Positions 25,367 to 37,148 of a stretch of 64,000 nucleotides of DNA are shown piece by piece. The DNA is taken from the NCBI RefSeq assembly GCF_024580955.1, contig NZ_JANIKD010000002.1, positions 1 through 64,000 on the forward strand, read 5' to 3'. A program made the position numbers and the translations under genes. The notes beneath the pieces were generated by a model. That model worked only from the letters and a program-made list of their open reading frames with translations. It was not told where the DNA came from and ran no database searches. Each line of letters begins with the position of its first letter. Position 1 is the stretch's first letter. This DNA is from Corynebacterium sp. 122RC1 (GTDB lineage: Bacteria > Actinomycetota > Actinomycetes > Mycobacteriales > Mycobacteriaceae).

Positions 25367-26584
25367 ATGTCCTGCATGTCTACTGGGTCACAGTTTCAGA
25401 AAGCGTGGTTGGGTATCGCGCTGGCGGTGTTCACAGTCGCTTGGGGAGGAAACCACTACACGCCCCTGCTGGTGCTGTATCGCGAGCAGGGTTTCTTTGG
25501 CCCGGTGTTTATTGATCTCATGCTGGTGTCTTACGCGGCGGGCGTGGCGCTGGGGTTGCTGGCGGCGGGGCCTGCGTCGGATCGCTATGGGCGCAAGGTT
25601 GTCATGCTTCCGACGCCCGCATTTGCCGCCCTCGCCTCCCTCATGATTGCTGCGGGGGAGCATAACGCGTGGCTGATGGGGTTCGGTCGGGCGGCGGCTG
25701 GCGTGTCCGTGGGTATTGCCATGACGGCTGGTGGGGCGTGGATTAAGGAGCTTTCCGCAAAGCAGTATGACCCCTCCGCCAACGCCCGATCCGGCGCCAA
25801 ACGAGCCGCAATGGCCCTGACAGCGGGCTTCGCCTTGGGCCCTGCTGTGGCGGGCATGCTTGCGCAGTGGGCGCCGTGGCCTGGGCAGCTCGCCTTTTAC
25901 CTGCACATCGTGCTGTCCCTGGTGGCCACGCCCCTGATGCTGCGCCTGCCGGAGACTCGGCACTCCGAGCGGCTGGATACCCCCGGTGGGTTCTGGAAAG
26001 ACATGGCAATCCCCTCATGGAAACACGGGCGCTTCCGCTTCGTGGTGATGCCCATGGCGCCGTGGGTGTTCGGCGCGGGCTTCACGGCGTACGCGATTTT
26101 GACCAAGCAGATCTCCGCTCATGTGGAGTACCCGGTGGCGCTGTCGGCACTGGTGGCGCTGGTGACCCTCGGCTCCGGGTTCGTGGTCCAGCAGTTCGGC
26201 CCGCGCATCGCCGGCGAGTCCCCCTCCCGCGGCCCCGTGGTGGCCATGAGTGCCGCGGTGATCGGCATGGCGCTGGCCACGTACACCACCGTGGCGCCCT
26301 CGGTGCCGTTGGTGCTGATTTCCTCGGTGTTCCTGGGGCTGGCCTACGGCCTGTGCGCCTACATCGGCCTCGCGGAAACGCAGGCCATCGCCACCGACGA
26401 CGACATGGCCGGCCTCTCCGGCATCTTCTACTGCCTCACTTACCTGGGCATGCTCTTCCCGGCGCTGCTCACCATGCTCAGCCAGGTGTTCAGCTACCCG
26501 ATGATGCTTGGTTTTGGCGTTGCGGTGGCAGCGGTGACGCTGTTGTTGATGCCGACGCTCACAAGGCGCTTCCCCGCGAGCTAA
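25367..26584 (+). CDS. Major facilitator superfamily transporter
   Basis: 405 residues, about 12 hydrophobic helices. The signature [14 protein letters not shown] is the MFS loop 2-3 motif, and the N-terminus shows GGNHYTPLL. Probably a drug or metabolite exporter; substrate unknown. ATG 25367 follows GGGGAG by about 5 bases. Its stop overlaps the convergent rmlA stop by 4 bp. Two motif copies are in frame: at 25638 (SLMIAAG, within a helix) and at 26012 (IPSWKHGRF, in the central cytoplasmic loop). Confidence 0.88.
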   Translation: MSCMSTGSQFQKAWLGIALAVFTVAWGGNHYTPLLVLYREQGFFGPVFIDLMLVSYAAGVALGLLAAGPASDRYGRKVVMLPTPAFAALASLMIAAGEHNAWLMGFGRAAAGVSVGIAMTAGGAWIKELSAKQYDPSANARSGAKRAAMALTAGFALGPAVAGMLAQWAPWPGQLAFYLHIVLSLVATPLMLRLPETRHSERLDTPGGFWKDMAIPSWKHGRFRFVVMPMAPWVFGAGFTAYAILTKQISAHVEYPVALSALVALVTLGSGFVVQQFGPRIAGESPSRGPVVAMSAAVIGMALATYTTVAPSVPLVLISSVFLGLAYGLCAYIGLAETQAIATDDDMAGLSGIFYCLTYLGMLFPALLTMLSQVFSYPMMLGFGVAVAAVTLLLMPTLTRRFPAS

Positions 26585-27435
26585 GCAAGAGCGCGCAGGA
26601 GGTAGTCTCCATACCCGGATTTGCGCAAAGGTTCAGCGAGGTTACGGAGGGCGTCGGCACTGATGAAGCCCTGCTGCCACGCCGCCACCTCCGGCGAGCC
26701 GATCACTTGCCCCGTGCGCTTTTGCAGGACCTCCACGTAGAGGGCGGCTTCGCTCATGGAGTCGATGGTGCCGGTGTCCAGCCACACGCTGCCCCGCTCG
26801 AGCCTGTGGACGCGCAGCTCGCCGGCGCGGAGGTAGGCCTCGTTGACGGCGGTGATTTCCAGTTCGCCGCGCGCCGAGGGGCGGATTTGGGAGGCGATCT
26901 CCACGGCGCGATTGTCGTAGAAATATAGCCCCACCACGGCGTAGTTGGACTTGGGCTGCGCCGGCTTCTCTTCGATGCTGGTGGCCACGCCGTGTTCGTC
27001 AAAGGCCACCACGCCGTAGCGCGCCGGGTCGCCCACCTCATAGGCAAACACCGTTGCTCCATGAGGGGGGATGCCTTCCTGTAGGGCGGGACCTAGGCCG
27101 TGGAAGATGTTGTCGCCCAGCACCAGGGCCACGCTATCTGTGCCGATGAACTCCCGGCCAATAATCAACGCCTGGGCGAGTCCCTCGGGCCGAGGCTGCA
27201 CCGCATACTCCAGCCGGATGCCCAGCCTGGAGCCGTCACCAAGCAATCGTGCGAACGCGGGCTGGTCTTCGGGGGTGGTGATCACCAGGATCTCCCTGAT
27301 GCCCGCCTGGATGAGGGTGGTCAGGGGGTAGTAGATCATGGGTTTGTCGTAGATCGGCATGAGCTGTTTGGAAATGCCCAGTGTGATGGGGTGCAGCCGT
27401 GTGCCGGAGCCGCCGGCCAGGATGATGCCTTTCAC
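26581..27435 (-). CDS. rmlA: Glucose-1-phosphate thymidylyltransferase
   Basis: First enzyme of dTDP-L-rhamnose synthesis: dTTP plus glucose-1-phosphate gives dTDP-glucose. The nucleotide-binding [11 protein letters not shown] and the LGDNIFHG motif are intact; 284 residues is the usual length. Last gene of the rmlB-rmlCD-rmlA operon, starting immediately after the rmlCD stop. Rhamnose links arabinogalactan to peptidoglycan in this group, so the operon is expected to be essential. A motif copy at 27060 encodes IPPHGATVF. Confidence 0.96.
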   Translation of the reverse strand: MKGIILAGGSGTRLHPITLGISKQLMPIYDKPMIYYPLTTLIQAGIREILVITTPEDQPAFARLLGDGSRLGIRLEYAVQPRPEGLAQALIIGREFIGTDSVALVLGDNIFHGLGPALQEGIPPHGATVFAYEVGDPARYGVVAFDEHGVATSIEEKPAQPKSNYAVVGLYFYDNRAVEIASQIRPSARGELEITAVNEAYLRAGELRVHRLERGSVWLDTGTIDSMSEAALYVEVLQKRTGQVIGSPEVAAWQQGFISADALRNLAEPLRKSGYGDYLLRALA

Positions 27436-28770
27436 TTAGATGCCTCCCTGGTGTTCCGTGAGGTATTCCGCCAAGTATTCCGCCAACTGCACACGCCAAT
27501 CCCTCGGGAAAAAGCCCGTGGCCTGCAATTTATCTAAGGCGAGTGCGGAGTGTGTGGGGCGCGGCGCTACGGCGCCGAATTCGGCGGTGGTGCAGCGCTG
27601 CGCGGGCAGGATTTCTTTGGCCACCTCGAACCAGCTCACCACATCGCCGCTGGCAGTGGCGTTGTAGGTGCCGTACGGCGCACCGGTGTTCATGAGGTGG
27701 GCTGCGGCGGCGGCGAGCTCCGTGGCAAAACTGAGGCGCCCAAACTGATCATCCACCACCTTGGGCACCACGCCACGCTCTCGGAGCGCAACCATGGTGC
27801 GCACAAAGTTCGGGCCGTCGCCGACCACCCAACTGGTGCGCAGGATGTAGTGCTGATCGGTGGCCATCACTGCGGCGTCGCCGGCGGCTTTGGCAGCGCC
27901 GTAGGTGTTGATGGGGGAGAATGGTTCATCCTCCGTGTGCCACTGGCGCTGCCCGTCGAACACGTAGTCGCTGGAAAAGTGCACGACGGGAATGTGGTGG
28001 CGCTGCGCTAACCGGGCTACATTCGCTGCGCCCGTGGCGTTGACCGCCCAAGCCTTGGCGCGCCCCTCCTGTTCCGCTGCATCCACCGCCGTGAATGCCG
28101 CAGCGTTAATCACCGCCCGGTACCCCCGCCAATTGAGCGCCTCCAAGGCCGCGAGGTCCGTGATATCCAAGGAGGAATCCCTCAGGTCAGCGCCCGGGAA
28201 TTGCGTAGCGAGGGCGCGGCCAACCTGCCCGTTCGCACCAACGACGAGCACAGGGCGCGCAGGCACCGGCGTTGCCAGGGCCAGCGGCGGGTGGTGCTTA
28301 TCTTTCTCCGAAAGCTCGGCCTGCTCGAGTGGGATCGGCCATTCAATGCCCACCGAAGCCAAGTTCACAAAAGAGTACTGTGCGTTTGCGCTCCAGTGGT
28401 CGTTGACCAGGTAGGTGTAGGCCGTGTTCTCCTGCAAAGCCTGGAAGCCATTGGCCACGCCCCTTGGCACGAACACCGCCTGGGCGGGTGTGATCCGCGC
28501 AGTAGCCACGTTGCCGTACGTCGGCGAGCCCTCCCTGAGATCACACCACGCGCCGAACACTTCCCCCGTGGCCACCGACACATACTTATCCCACGGTTCC
28601 GCGTGCAGTCCACGAGTAGTGCCCACCTGCGCGTTGAAGGAAATGTTGTTCTGCACTGGAAACAGCCTCGGCCCGCGGCCGGCGTGCCAGTTTTCCTTGA
28701 ACCAGCCACGATTGTCTCCGTGGACAGTGAGCTCGATGATCTCCAGGCCCTCAATGCTGCCGAACATCAA
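27436..28770 (-). CDS. rmlCD: Fused dTDP-4-dehydrorhamnose 3,5-epimerase and reductase
   Basis: Residues about 1-185 form the RmlC cupin (GWFKENWHAGRGPRLFPVQNN, GLHAEPWDKYV). Residues about 190-444 form the RmlD Rossmann reductase, beginning PVLVVGANGQVGRAL, with a YGAAKAAGD catalytic segment in which Tyr and Lys are present. The fusion is known from C. glutamicum. The two steps convert dTDP-4-keto-6-deoxyglucose to dTDP-rhamnose. The gene abuts rmlB and rmlA without spacing. Confidence 0.94.
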   Translation of the reverse strand: MMFGSIEGLEIIELTVHGDNRGWFKENWHAGRGPRLFPVQNNISFNAQVGTTRGLHAEPWDKYVSVATGEVFGAWCDLREGSPTYGNVATARITPAQAVFVPRGVANGFQALQENTAYTYLVNDHWSANAQYSFVNLASVGIEWPIPLEQAELSEKDKHHPPLALATPVPARPVLVVGANGQVGRALATQFPGADLRDSSLDITDLAALEALNWRGYRAVINAAAFTAVDAAEQEGRAKAWAVNATGAANVARLAQRHHIPVVHFSSDYVFDGQRQWHTEDEPFSPINTYGAAKAAGDAAVMATDQHYILRTSWVVGDGPNFVRTMVALRERGVVPKVVDDQFGRLSFATELAAAAAHLMNTGAPYGTYNATASGDVVSWFEVAKEILPAQRCTTAEFGAVAPRPTHSALALDKLQATGFFPRDWRVQLAEYLAEYLTEHQGGI

Positions 28771-31160
<2,390 letters not shown>

Positions 31161-31271
31161 CGATTGCTCATCCTAGTCCCCTCATGAACAAAGTTTCGCG
31201 TTCCGACGCAGCCAAGGCTCCAGCCACGCAACGCAGGCTCGTTGAGCTGCTGAAATGCGGAGAAGGCAAGC

Positions 31272-31302
31272 AAAAAGCACCTCCCCTTATGGGAAGGTGC
31301 TC
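31272..31302 (-). terminator. Intrinsic terminator of the mycolyltransferase-type gene
   Basis: Reading the minus strand, AGCACCTTCCC and GGGGAGGTGCT form a stem with loop ATAA, followed by TTTTT. It lies just beyond the stop at 31316. Its core TCCCCTTATGG resembles but does not match the dispersed motif. Confidence 0.88.
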
Positions 31303-31315
31303 GAAGCTGTGGCGC

Positions 31316-32389
31316 TTAGGAGTTCAGGGCGCGGTTGAAGGTTGCCCAGCTTCCGCGGAGGTCATCCTGCCAGTAGCCCCAGGAGTGGGTGCCGGATGGG
31401 CGGAAGTTCCAGTCTGCTGGGATACCCAGGGAATCCAGCTTTGCACGCAGGTTGTGGGTGCAGAAGTTGGTAGCTGCCTCAATTGCACCACCCTGGACCT
31501 GGACGTTTGCCACGGTGATGGAGCCAACCAGTGGGTTGGCGTGAGCCAGGCGTGGGTTCGCCAGGTTATCGTGCACACCTGGGGTGCCGGAGGCGTTGGA
31601 GACGTACAGTGCGGTGCCACGCAGCTTGTCAGCGTTGATCAGGGCGTCGTTGTAAAGGGCGGTCGGGGAACCGATTGGGCCCCACATCTGATCTGGGTGT
31701 GCGCCGCCGCGCTGCAGGGTAATGCGCACGAACTCGCGTTCCATTGGGGAGTTGGTGGCTGCGCAGCCGGAGAAGGATGCGGCGGCGTCGTAGAACCCTG
31801 GGTAGTGTTCAGGCAGCAGCAGGGAAGTGGTGGCAGACATGGACATGCCGGCAATCGCACGCTTGTTGCTTGCCTGCAGGGTTGCCTCCAGTGGGCCCGG
31901 AAGCTCCTTGACCAGGAAGGTTTCCCACATTTGCTTGCCGCCCAGGTTGGCGTTTTCCTGCACCCAGTCCGTGTAGTAGGAGAACTTGCCGGCCATTGGG
32001 ATCACCACGTTGACGTCCTTGTCAGCGTAGAACTCAAAAATGTCCGTCTGTGCCAGCCAGTTTGCGGCGCCCTCGCCGCCGTCGCCGCCGTTGAGCATGT
32101 AGATGGTTGGGCGGCCAGGGTTGGAGGCCTTCAGCACTGCCAGTGGTACGTCCCGGTTCATGGAAGGGGAGTACGCCCACATCTCCACTGCGCGAGGGTT
32201 GTTGGCGATCTTGTCACGCCAATGCAGCTCGGTGCCCGGCTTTGCGCCTTGGGTCACGGTAGCTACCGGCACGCCGCCGTTGACGGCCGCAGGGGTGAGG
32301 GTAGCGGCCTCCGCGGAGGGAGCAAACAGAGTGCTGGCTGCGATGGCGAGGGCAGCCAACGGGGCAGCAGTGCGGCGAAGGAGCTTCAT
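31316..32389 (-). CDS. Secreted corynomycolyltransferase-type esterase
   Basis: 357 residues. A classical signal peptide (residues 1-29, ending PSAEA) directs export. An antigen-85-like alpha/beta hydrolase follows: the nucleophile serine is in AIAGMSMSATTS and the histidine in GTHSWGYW near the C-terminus. Such enzymes transfer mycolates from trehalose monomycolate to the envelope. This is one of several paralogues expected in the genome; which Cmt it corresponds to cannot be told here. No motif copy lies in the gene. Confidence 0.9.
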   Translation of the reverse strand: MKLLRRTAAPLAALAIAASTLFAPSAEAATLTPAAVNGGVPVATVTQGAKPGTELHWRDKIANNPRAVEMWAYSPSMNRDVPLAVLKASNPGRPTIYMLNGGDGGEGAANWLAQTDIFEFYADKDVNVVIPMAGKFSYYTDWVQENANLGGKQMWETFLVKELPGPLEATLQASNKRAIAGMSMSATTSLLLPEHYPGFYDAAASFSGCAATNSPMEREFVRITLQRGGAHPDQMWGPIGSPTALYNDALINADKLRGTALYVSNASGTPGVHDNLANPRLAHANPLVGSITVANVQVQGGAIEAATNFCTHNLRAKLDSLGIPADWNFRPSGTHSWGYWQDDLRGSWATFNRALNS

Positions 32390-32572
32390 ACCAAACGTTC
32401 TTTCTTGTGTGGATGGGACACACCGAGAGGGTGCATAAGCATTGAGACAGTTACGGGTGAAAACTTATCAGGTTTTCCCGACTGTGGATACCCATAGCCG
32501 CACACCGTGCTACCCTCATGAACAAAATTGCCTTGCAAACGGTAGTTTCCCCTAAAGAAAGGCCCTTGTTCA

Positions 32573-32665
32573 ATGTTTACCTTTATCTCCGATCTTTTTG
32601 GCCAGCTTTCTCACACCGGTTCCTCCGGGCTGTCCAACCTGCTGCTCGCTTTGGGTCTGATCTAA
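32573..32665 (+). CDS. Candidate 30-residue amphipathic peptide
   Basis: An ATG with AAAGAAAGG 10 bases upstream opens a 30-codon frame ending in TAA, beginning [11 protein letters not shown] and ending LLLALGLI. It has hydrophobic residues spaced as in an amphipathic helix, serines and glycines in the middle, and no cysteine. Corynebacterial porin subunits and other O-mycoloylated peptides are similarly tiny and also leaderless; similarity here is one of style only. It stands alone between the mycolyltransferase and lpd. Could be spurious. Confidence 0.45.
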   Translation: MFTFISDLFGQLSHTGSSGLSNLLLALGLI

Positions 32666-32802
32666 GCCCGGATTTCCCGAGCAACCTGAGCTCCCCGAGC
32701 TCCCTTGCGTGCCTGCTGCCCCTTGGGGGCGTCGGTACGCATTTTTTGTGGCTACACCCGTTTGGGCGACAGATCGGGCAGATGCACGTATCCTTGTCCA
32801 CT

Positions 32803-34218
<1,416 letters not shown>

Positions 34219-34237
34219 GCGGCCAGCAACAGGCCTC

Positions 34238-34300
34238 AGGCGCCACCCCTCATGAACAATGTGAAGTTTGTGAATGAACTTCGCGGGGTTGGCGCCTTTT
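34238..34300 (+). terminator. Terminator of lpd
   Basis: Outer stem AGGCGCCA / TGGCGCCT, extended by CCCC/GGGG, is followed by TTTG. An inner stem GAAGTT/AACTTC adds a second hairpin. A motif copy (34247) occupies the left arm. Confidence 0.75.
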
Positions 34301-34352
34301 GCGTCCCCACTATTCGGGGTGGGCCGATCCCTGGTAGCGCTAGCATGAGTGC

Positions 34353-34520
34353 ATGCACGTTGATGCGAAATGCCCCATCCGCTTCGGCGAGCCCTGCACC
34401 CTCTGCGTTCCCGGTGCCCATGGCCCGCAGGACTGCCAACTCGTGGCCTTGGTCAAGGCGGATCCGGAGCTCGCGGAGCTGCGCAGCGAGATGATCCGCG
34501 CTAAGCGCGAACATGCCTGA
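34353..34520 (+). CDS. Small conserved cysteine-containing protein
   Basis: 55 residues, beginning MHVDAKCPIRFGEPCTLC and continuing GPQDCQLVALVKADPEL. Four cysteines in the first half (one CXXC) suggest a metal site. Small proteins of this kind occur next to ramB in corynebacteria; I recognise the family but know no function. The ribosome site is weak. It ends 43 bp before the convergent ramB stop. Confidence 0.7.
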   Translation: MHVDAKCPIRFGEPCTLCVPGAHGPQDCQLVALVKADPELAELRSEMIRAKREHA

Positions 34521-34563
34521 GTAACAAGAGCGTGCCGACGCAAGGCGCCGGGGCACAAGGCTT

Positions 34564-35976
34564 CTAGTATGGCGCGACGTTGGAAGAGTGCGGGTCCACC
34601 GAGATGGACTGGTTGATCGCGGGGAATGCCCGCTGCGCGCAGTTTTGCCTGGTGCACACGCGGCAGCCGACGCCGATGGGGGTGGCGCTGGCAAAATCAC
34701 CGAGGTCAAAGCCCTTTGCGTACACCGTGCGTTCGGCGTGGCGTGCTTCGCAGCCCAGGCCGATTGCGAAGAGCTTTCCCGTTTCTCCGAACCTGCCCTG
34801 GTGGTGCCGCACGGTGCGGGCTACCCAGAGGTAGTTGCGGCCATCGGGCATCTGCGCGAGTTGGCGCATGATGGTGCCGGGATTGGTGAAGGTGTCGTAA
34901 ACATTCCACAGTGGGCAGGTGCCGCCAGCATGGGTGAAGTGGAACCCGGTTGCGGATTGGCGCTTGGAGATGTTGCCCGCTCGATCCACGCGGACAAAGG
35001 TGAAGGGGATGCCGCGGAGGTTGGGGCGCTGCAGTGTGGAGAGGCGGTGGCAGATGGTCTCGTAGCCCAGGCCGAACATTTGCCCCAAGTATTCGATGTC
35101 GTAGCCGCAGCGCTCAGCCTCCTGGTGGAACATGCCGTAGGGCAGCATGGTGGCTGCCGCGAAGTAGCTGGCCACGCCGCGCAGCGCCAGATTCCTCGCC
35201 TCCGGGGTGGAAAATTGCTCGGTGTCCACCACTTCTTCCATGAGGGGGCCGGCTTCGAGGTAGCCGAGCTCCGCGGCCAGACGGAACGCCCTTTGGCCCG
35301 CGATCAGCCTGGAGGAGAGGTAGATGACTCCGGCTTCTTGGTCGAAGGTGTGGAGGGTGCCACCGAGTTCCTCACCGGCCTCCACCTGCACGCCGTGGCG
35401 GCTGCGCAGCCGCTGGGTGAGGGCGGTCTCAGTGGCGCGAATGTTGAATTGGGTGACGCCAAGCTCTTCGGCGACGGCCTCGGCGCGCTGGTCCAGGGAG
35501 TCTAGGTAGTTTTGCCTGGCGTAGAAGAAGTCGCGGACCTCATCGTGCGGCATGGACAGCGCTGATGTCTCGTTGCCTGCGGCGATGCGCACGTCGGTAG
35601 CTACGGTGAGCTTGTCGCGGACGTTGCGGTATCGCCTGTGCATGTCCACCATGGCGCGGGCGATGTCAGGGTGCGATTCCACGAGGGCGTGGAGGTCCTG
35701 GAGTTCGATGGGGGTGGGGCAGAGCTCGCGGTCGAGGGCCACGTCTTGGATTTCGGCGAATAGGCGCGAATTGTCGTCGCGGGAGAAGAAGGTGGCGTCC
35801 ACGCCGAAGGCCTCGGTGATGCGGTTGAGCACGGACAGCGTGAGCGGCCGGACGTCGTGCTCGATTTGGTTCACGTAGCTTGCGGATAGCCCGAGGGTTT
35901 GTGCGAGGGTGGCTTGGCTGAGGTCGCGTTCGCGGCGCAGTTGCTTGAGCCTAGAGCCAACGTATGTCTTTCCCAT
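34564..35976 (-). CDS. ramB: Transcriptional regulator RamB
   Basis: 470 residues. An Xre helix-turn-helix occupies residues 10-65 ([22 protein letters not shown]), followed by the long IrrE-like and C-terminal regions of the short-chain fatty-acid regulator family. In C. glutamicum RamB represses acetate and glyoxylate genes and controls itself and sdhCAB. ATG 35976 follows TTTCCTC and gives the family length; the frame runs to 36234. Divergent from sdhC, with a RamB-like site in its leader. Cysteines near the C-terminus ([10 protein letters not shown]) may bind a metal. A motif copy is at 35239. Confidence 0.92.
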   Translation of the reverse strand: MGKTYVGSRLKQLRRERDLSQATLAQTLGLSASYVNQIEHDVRPLTLSVLNRITEAFGVDATFFSRDDNSRLFAEIQDVALDRELCPTPIELQDLHALVESHPDIARAMVDMHRRYRNVRDKLTVATDVRIAAGNETSALSMPHDEVRDFFYARQNYLDSLDQRAEAVAEELGVTQFNIRATETALTQRLRSRHGVQVEAGEELGGTLHTFDQEAGVIYLSSRLIAGQRAFRLAAELGYLEAGPLMEEVVDTEQFSTPEARNLALRGVASYFAAATMLPYGMFHQEAERCGYDIEYLGQMFGLGYETICHRLSTLQRPNLRGIPFTFVRVDRAGNISKRQSATGFHFTHAGGTCPLWNVYDTFTNPGTIMRQLAQMPDGRNYLWVARTVRHHQGRFGETGKLFAIGLGCEARHAERTVYAKGFDLGDFASATPIGVGCRVCTRQNCAQRAFPAINQSISVDPHSSNVAPY

Positions 35977-35985
35977 GAGGAAACT

Positions 35986-36022
35986 GTAAAGGATTTGCGA
36001 ACAAAGCTTGCAAAGATCTTTA
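35986..36022. promoter_or_regulatory. RamB-like operator upstream of ramB
   Basis: GTAAAG and CTTTAC bracket TTTGCGAACAAAGCTTGCAAAG, an AAAG/TTTGC-type sequence close to the RamB consensus around AAAGTTTGCAAA. It lies 10 bp from the ramB start, fitting autoregulation. Confidence 0.55.
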
Positions 36023-36238
36023 CACCCCCTCATGGGCAACTTCGGGCCGGCGCTGTCCATGAGGGGAGAGGTGGGGTGTAGCCTGCGCAAAAACGAATTC
36101 CCCGCAAAGCCGTATCCGCCGTTTGATTGATACCGAATGGGTGGGGCAGGATTTACGCAACAAACGTGTTGCGCCATTGACTGGTGGGGTTGTTGTGGTT
36201 TCAAAAGTGCCGGTAAACGCCCCCTCATGGACACCTAG

Positions 36239-36257
36239 TTAGGTCAGCCTTAACTAA
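36239..36257. promoter_or_regulatory. DtxR-box-like sequence upstream of sdhC
   Basis: TTAGGTCAGCCTTAACTAA matches the 19-bp DtxR consensus TTAGGTTAGCCTAACCTAA at 16 positions. It lies just upstream of the proposed sdh -35 element. Confidence 0.6.
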
Positions 36258-36285
36258 CTGGCAGGTCACGGGGCATTTTTAATAC
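36258..36285 (+). promoter_or_regulatory. Probable sdhCAB promoter
   Basis: CTGGCA (36258-36263) and TAATAC (36280-36285) are separated by 16 bases. The start site would fall near 36292, within the GlxR site. ATG of sdhC is about 76 bp further. Confidence 0.5.
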
Positions 36286-36301
36286 TGTGAGGTAGCTCAC
36301 C
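36286..36301. promoter_or_regulatory. GlxR (cAMP receptor) binding site
   Basis: TGTGAGGTAGCTCACC fits the GlxR consensus TGTGANNTANNTCACA at 15 of 16 positions, including the central TA. Position over the likely start site suggests repression of sdhCAB. Confidence 0.75.
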
Positions 36302-36367
36302 TGGGTGCAAAGTGAGTGGTCTAGCAGCTATAGCGAGCCGTACAGTAATGACGACACTGGAGGTGCC

Positions 36368-37129
36368 ATGACTGTAAATAATCTCGACCGTGAGGCCGTA
36401 TCTCACGGCAAAATCACTGAAAAGCCGCTCCGCGAGCGGCCATCCTTCCCAACCTGGGCCCTGAAGCTCACGATGGCCATCACTGGCCTTATCTTCGCTG
36501 GCTTCGTGGTGTTCCACATGGTGGGTAACTTGAAGATCTTCCTGCCTCATTACGAGGATGGAACTCACCCAATTGACCACTACGCACACTGGCTGCAGCA
36601 GGACGTGCTGTACCCACTCGTGCCCCATGGTTGGTTTGTGTGGATCTTCCGAGCTGTGCTGCTTGCAGCCATCATCTTGCACGTGTACGGCGCATTCGCT
36701 TTGACCAAGCGTTCGCAGCAGTCCCGCGGTAAGTTCCGCCGTACCGACCTCGTGGGTGGTTTCAATTCCTTCACCACCAAGACCATGCTGGTGACCGGCA
36801 TTGTGCTGCTTGCCTTCATCATCTTCCACATCCTGGACCTGACCGTTGGCGTGGCTCCTGCTGCTTCCGACGTCTTCGTCCACGGCGAGGTCTACGCAAA
36901 CATGGTGGCAAGCTTCAGCCGCTGGCCGGTGACCATCTTCTACGTGATCGCCATGCTGGTGCTCTTCCTGCACCTTTCCCACGGTATCTGGCTCGCTACC
37001 AGCGACCTCGGTATCACGGGCAAGCGCTGGCGCGCAGTGCTGCTGTTCCTGTCTTACCTGGTCCCAGCAGTGGTGCTCATCGGCAACATCTCGATCCCGT
37101 TGGCTATTGCGACCGGCTTGGTCGGCTAG
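36368..37129 (+). CDS. sdhC: Succinate dehydrogenase cytochrome b subunit
   Basis: 253 residues with five hydrophobic helices; histidines in HMVGNLKIF, HVYGAFAL and HILDLTVG and LHLSHGIW are candidate haem ligands. It anchors SdhA and SdhB and passes electrons to menaquinone. ATG 36368 (MTVNN) follows GGAGGTGCC. sdhA follows after 19 bp. First gene of the sdhCAB operon and divergent from ramB. No dispersed motif occurs anywhere in the operon. Confidence 0.95.
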   Translation: MTVNNLDREAVSHGKITEKPLRERPSFPTWALKLTMAITGLIFAGFVVFHMVGNLKIFLPHYEDGTHPIDHYAHWLQQDVLYPLVPHGWFVWIFRAVLLAAIILHVYGAFALTKRSQQSRGKFRRTDLVGGFNSFTTKTMLVTGIVLLAFIIFHILDLTVGVAPAASDVFVHGEVYANMVASFSRWPVTIFYVIAMLVLFLHLSHGIWLATSDLGITGKRWRAVLLFLSYLVPAVVLIGNISIPLAIATGLVG

Positions 37130-37148
37130 GACGAAAAGGTAAACAAAT

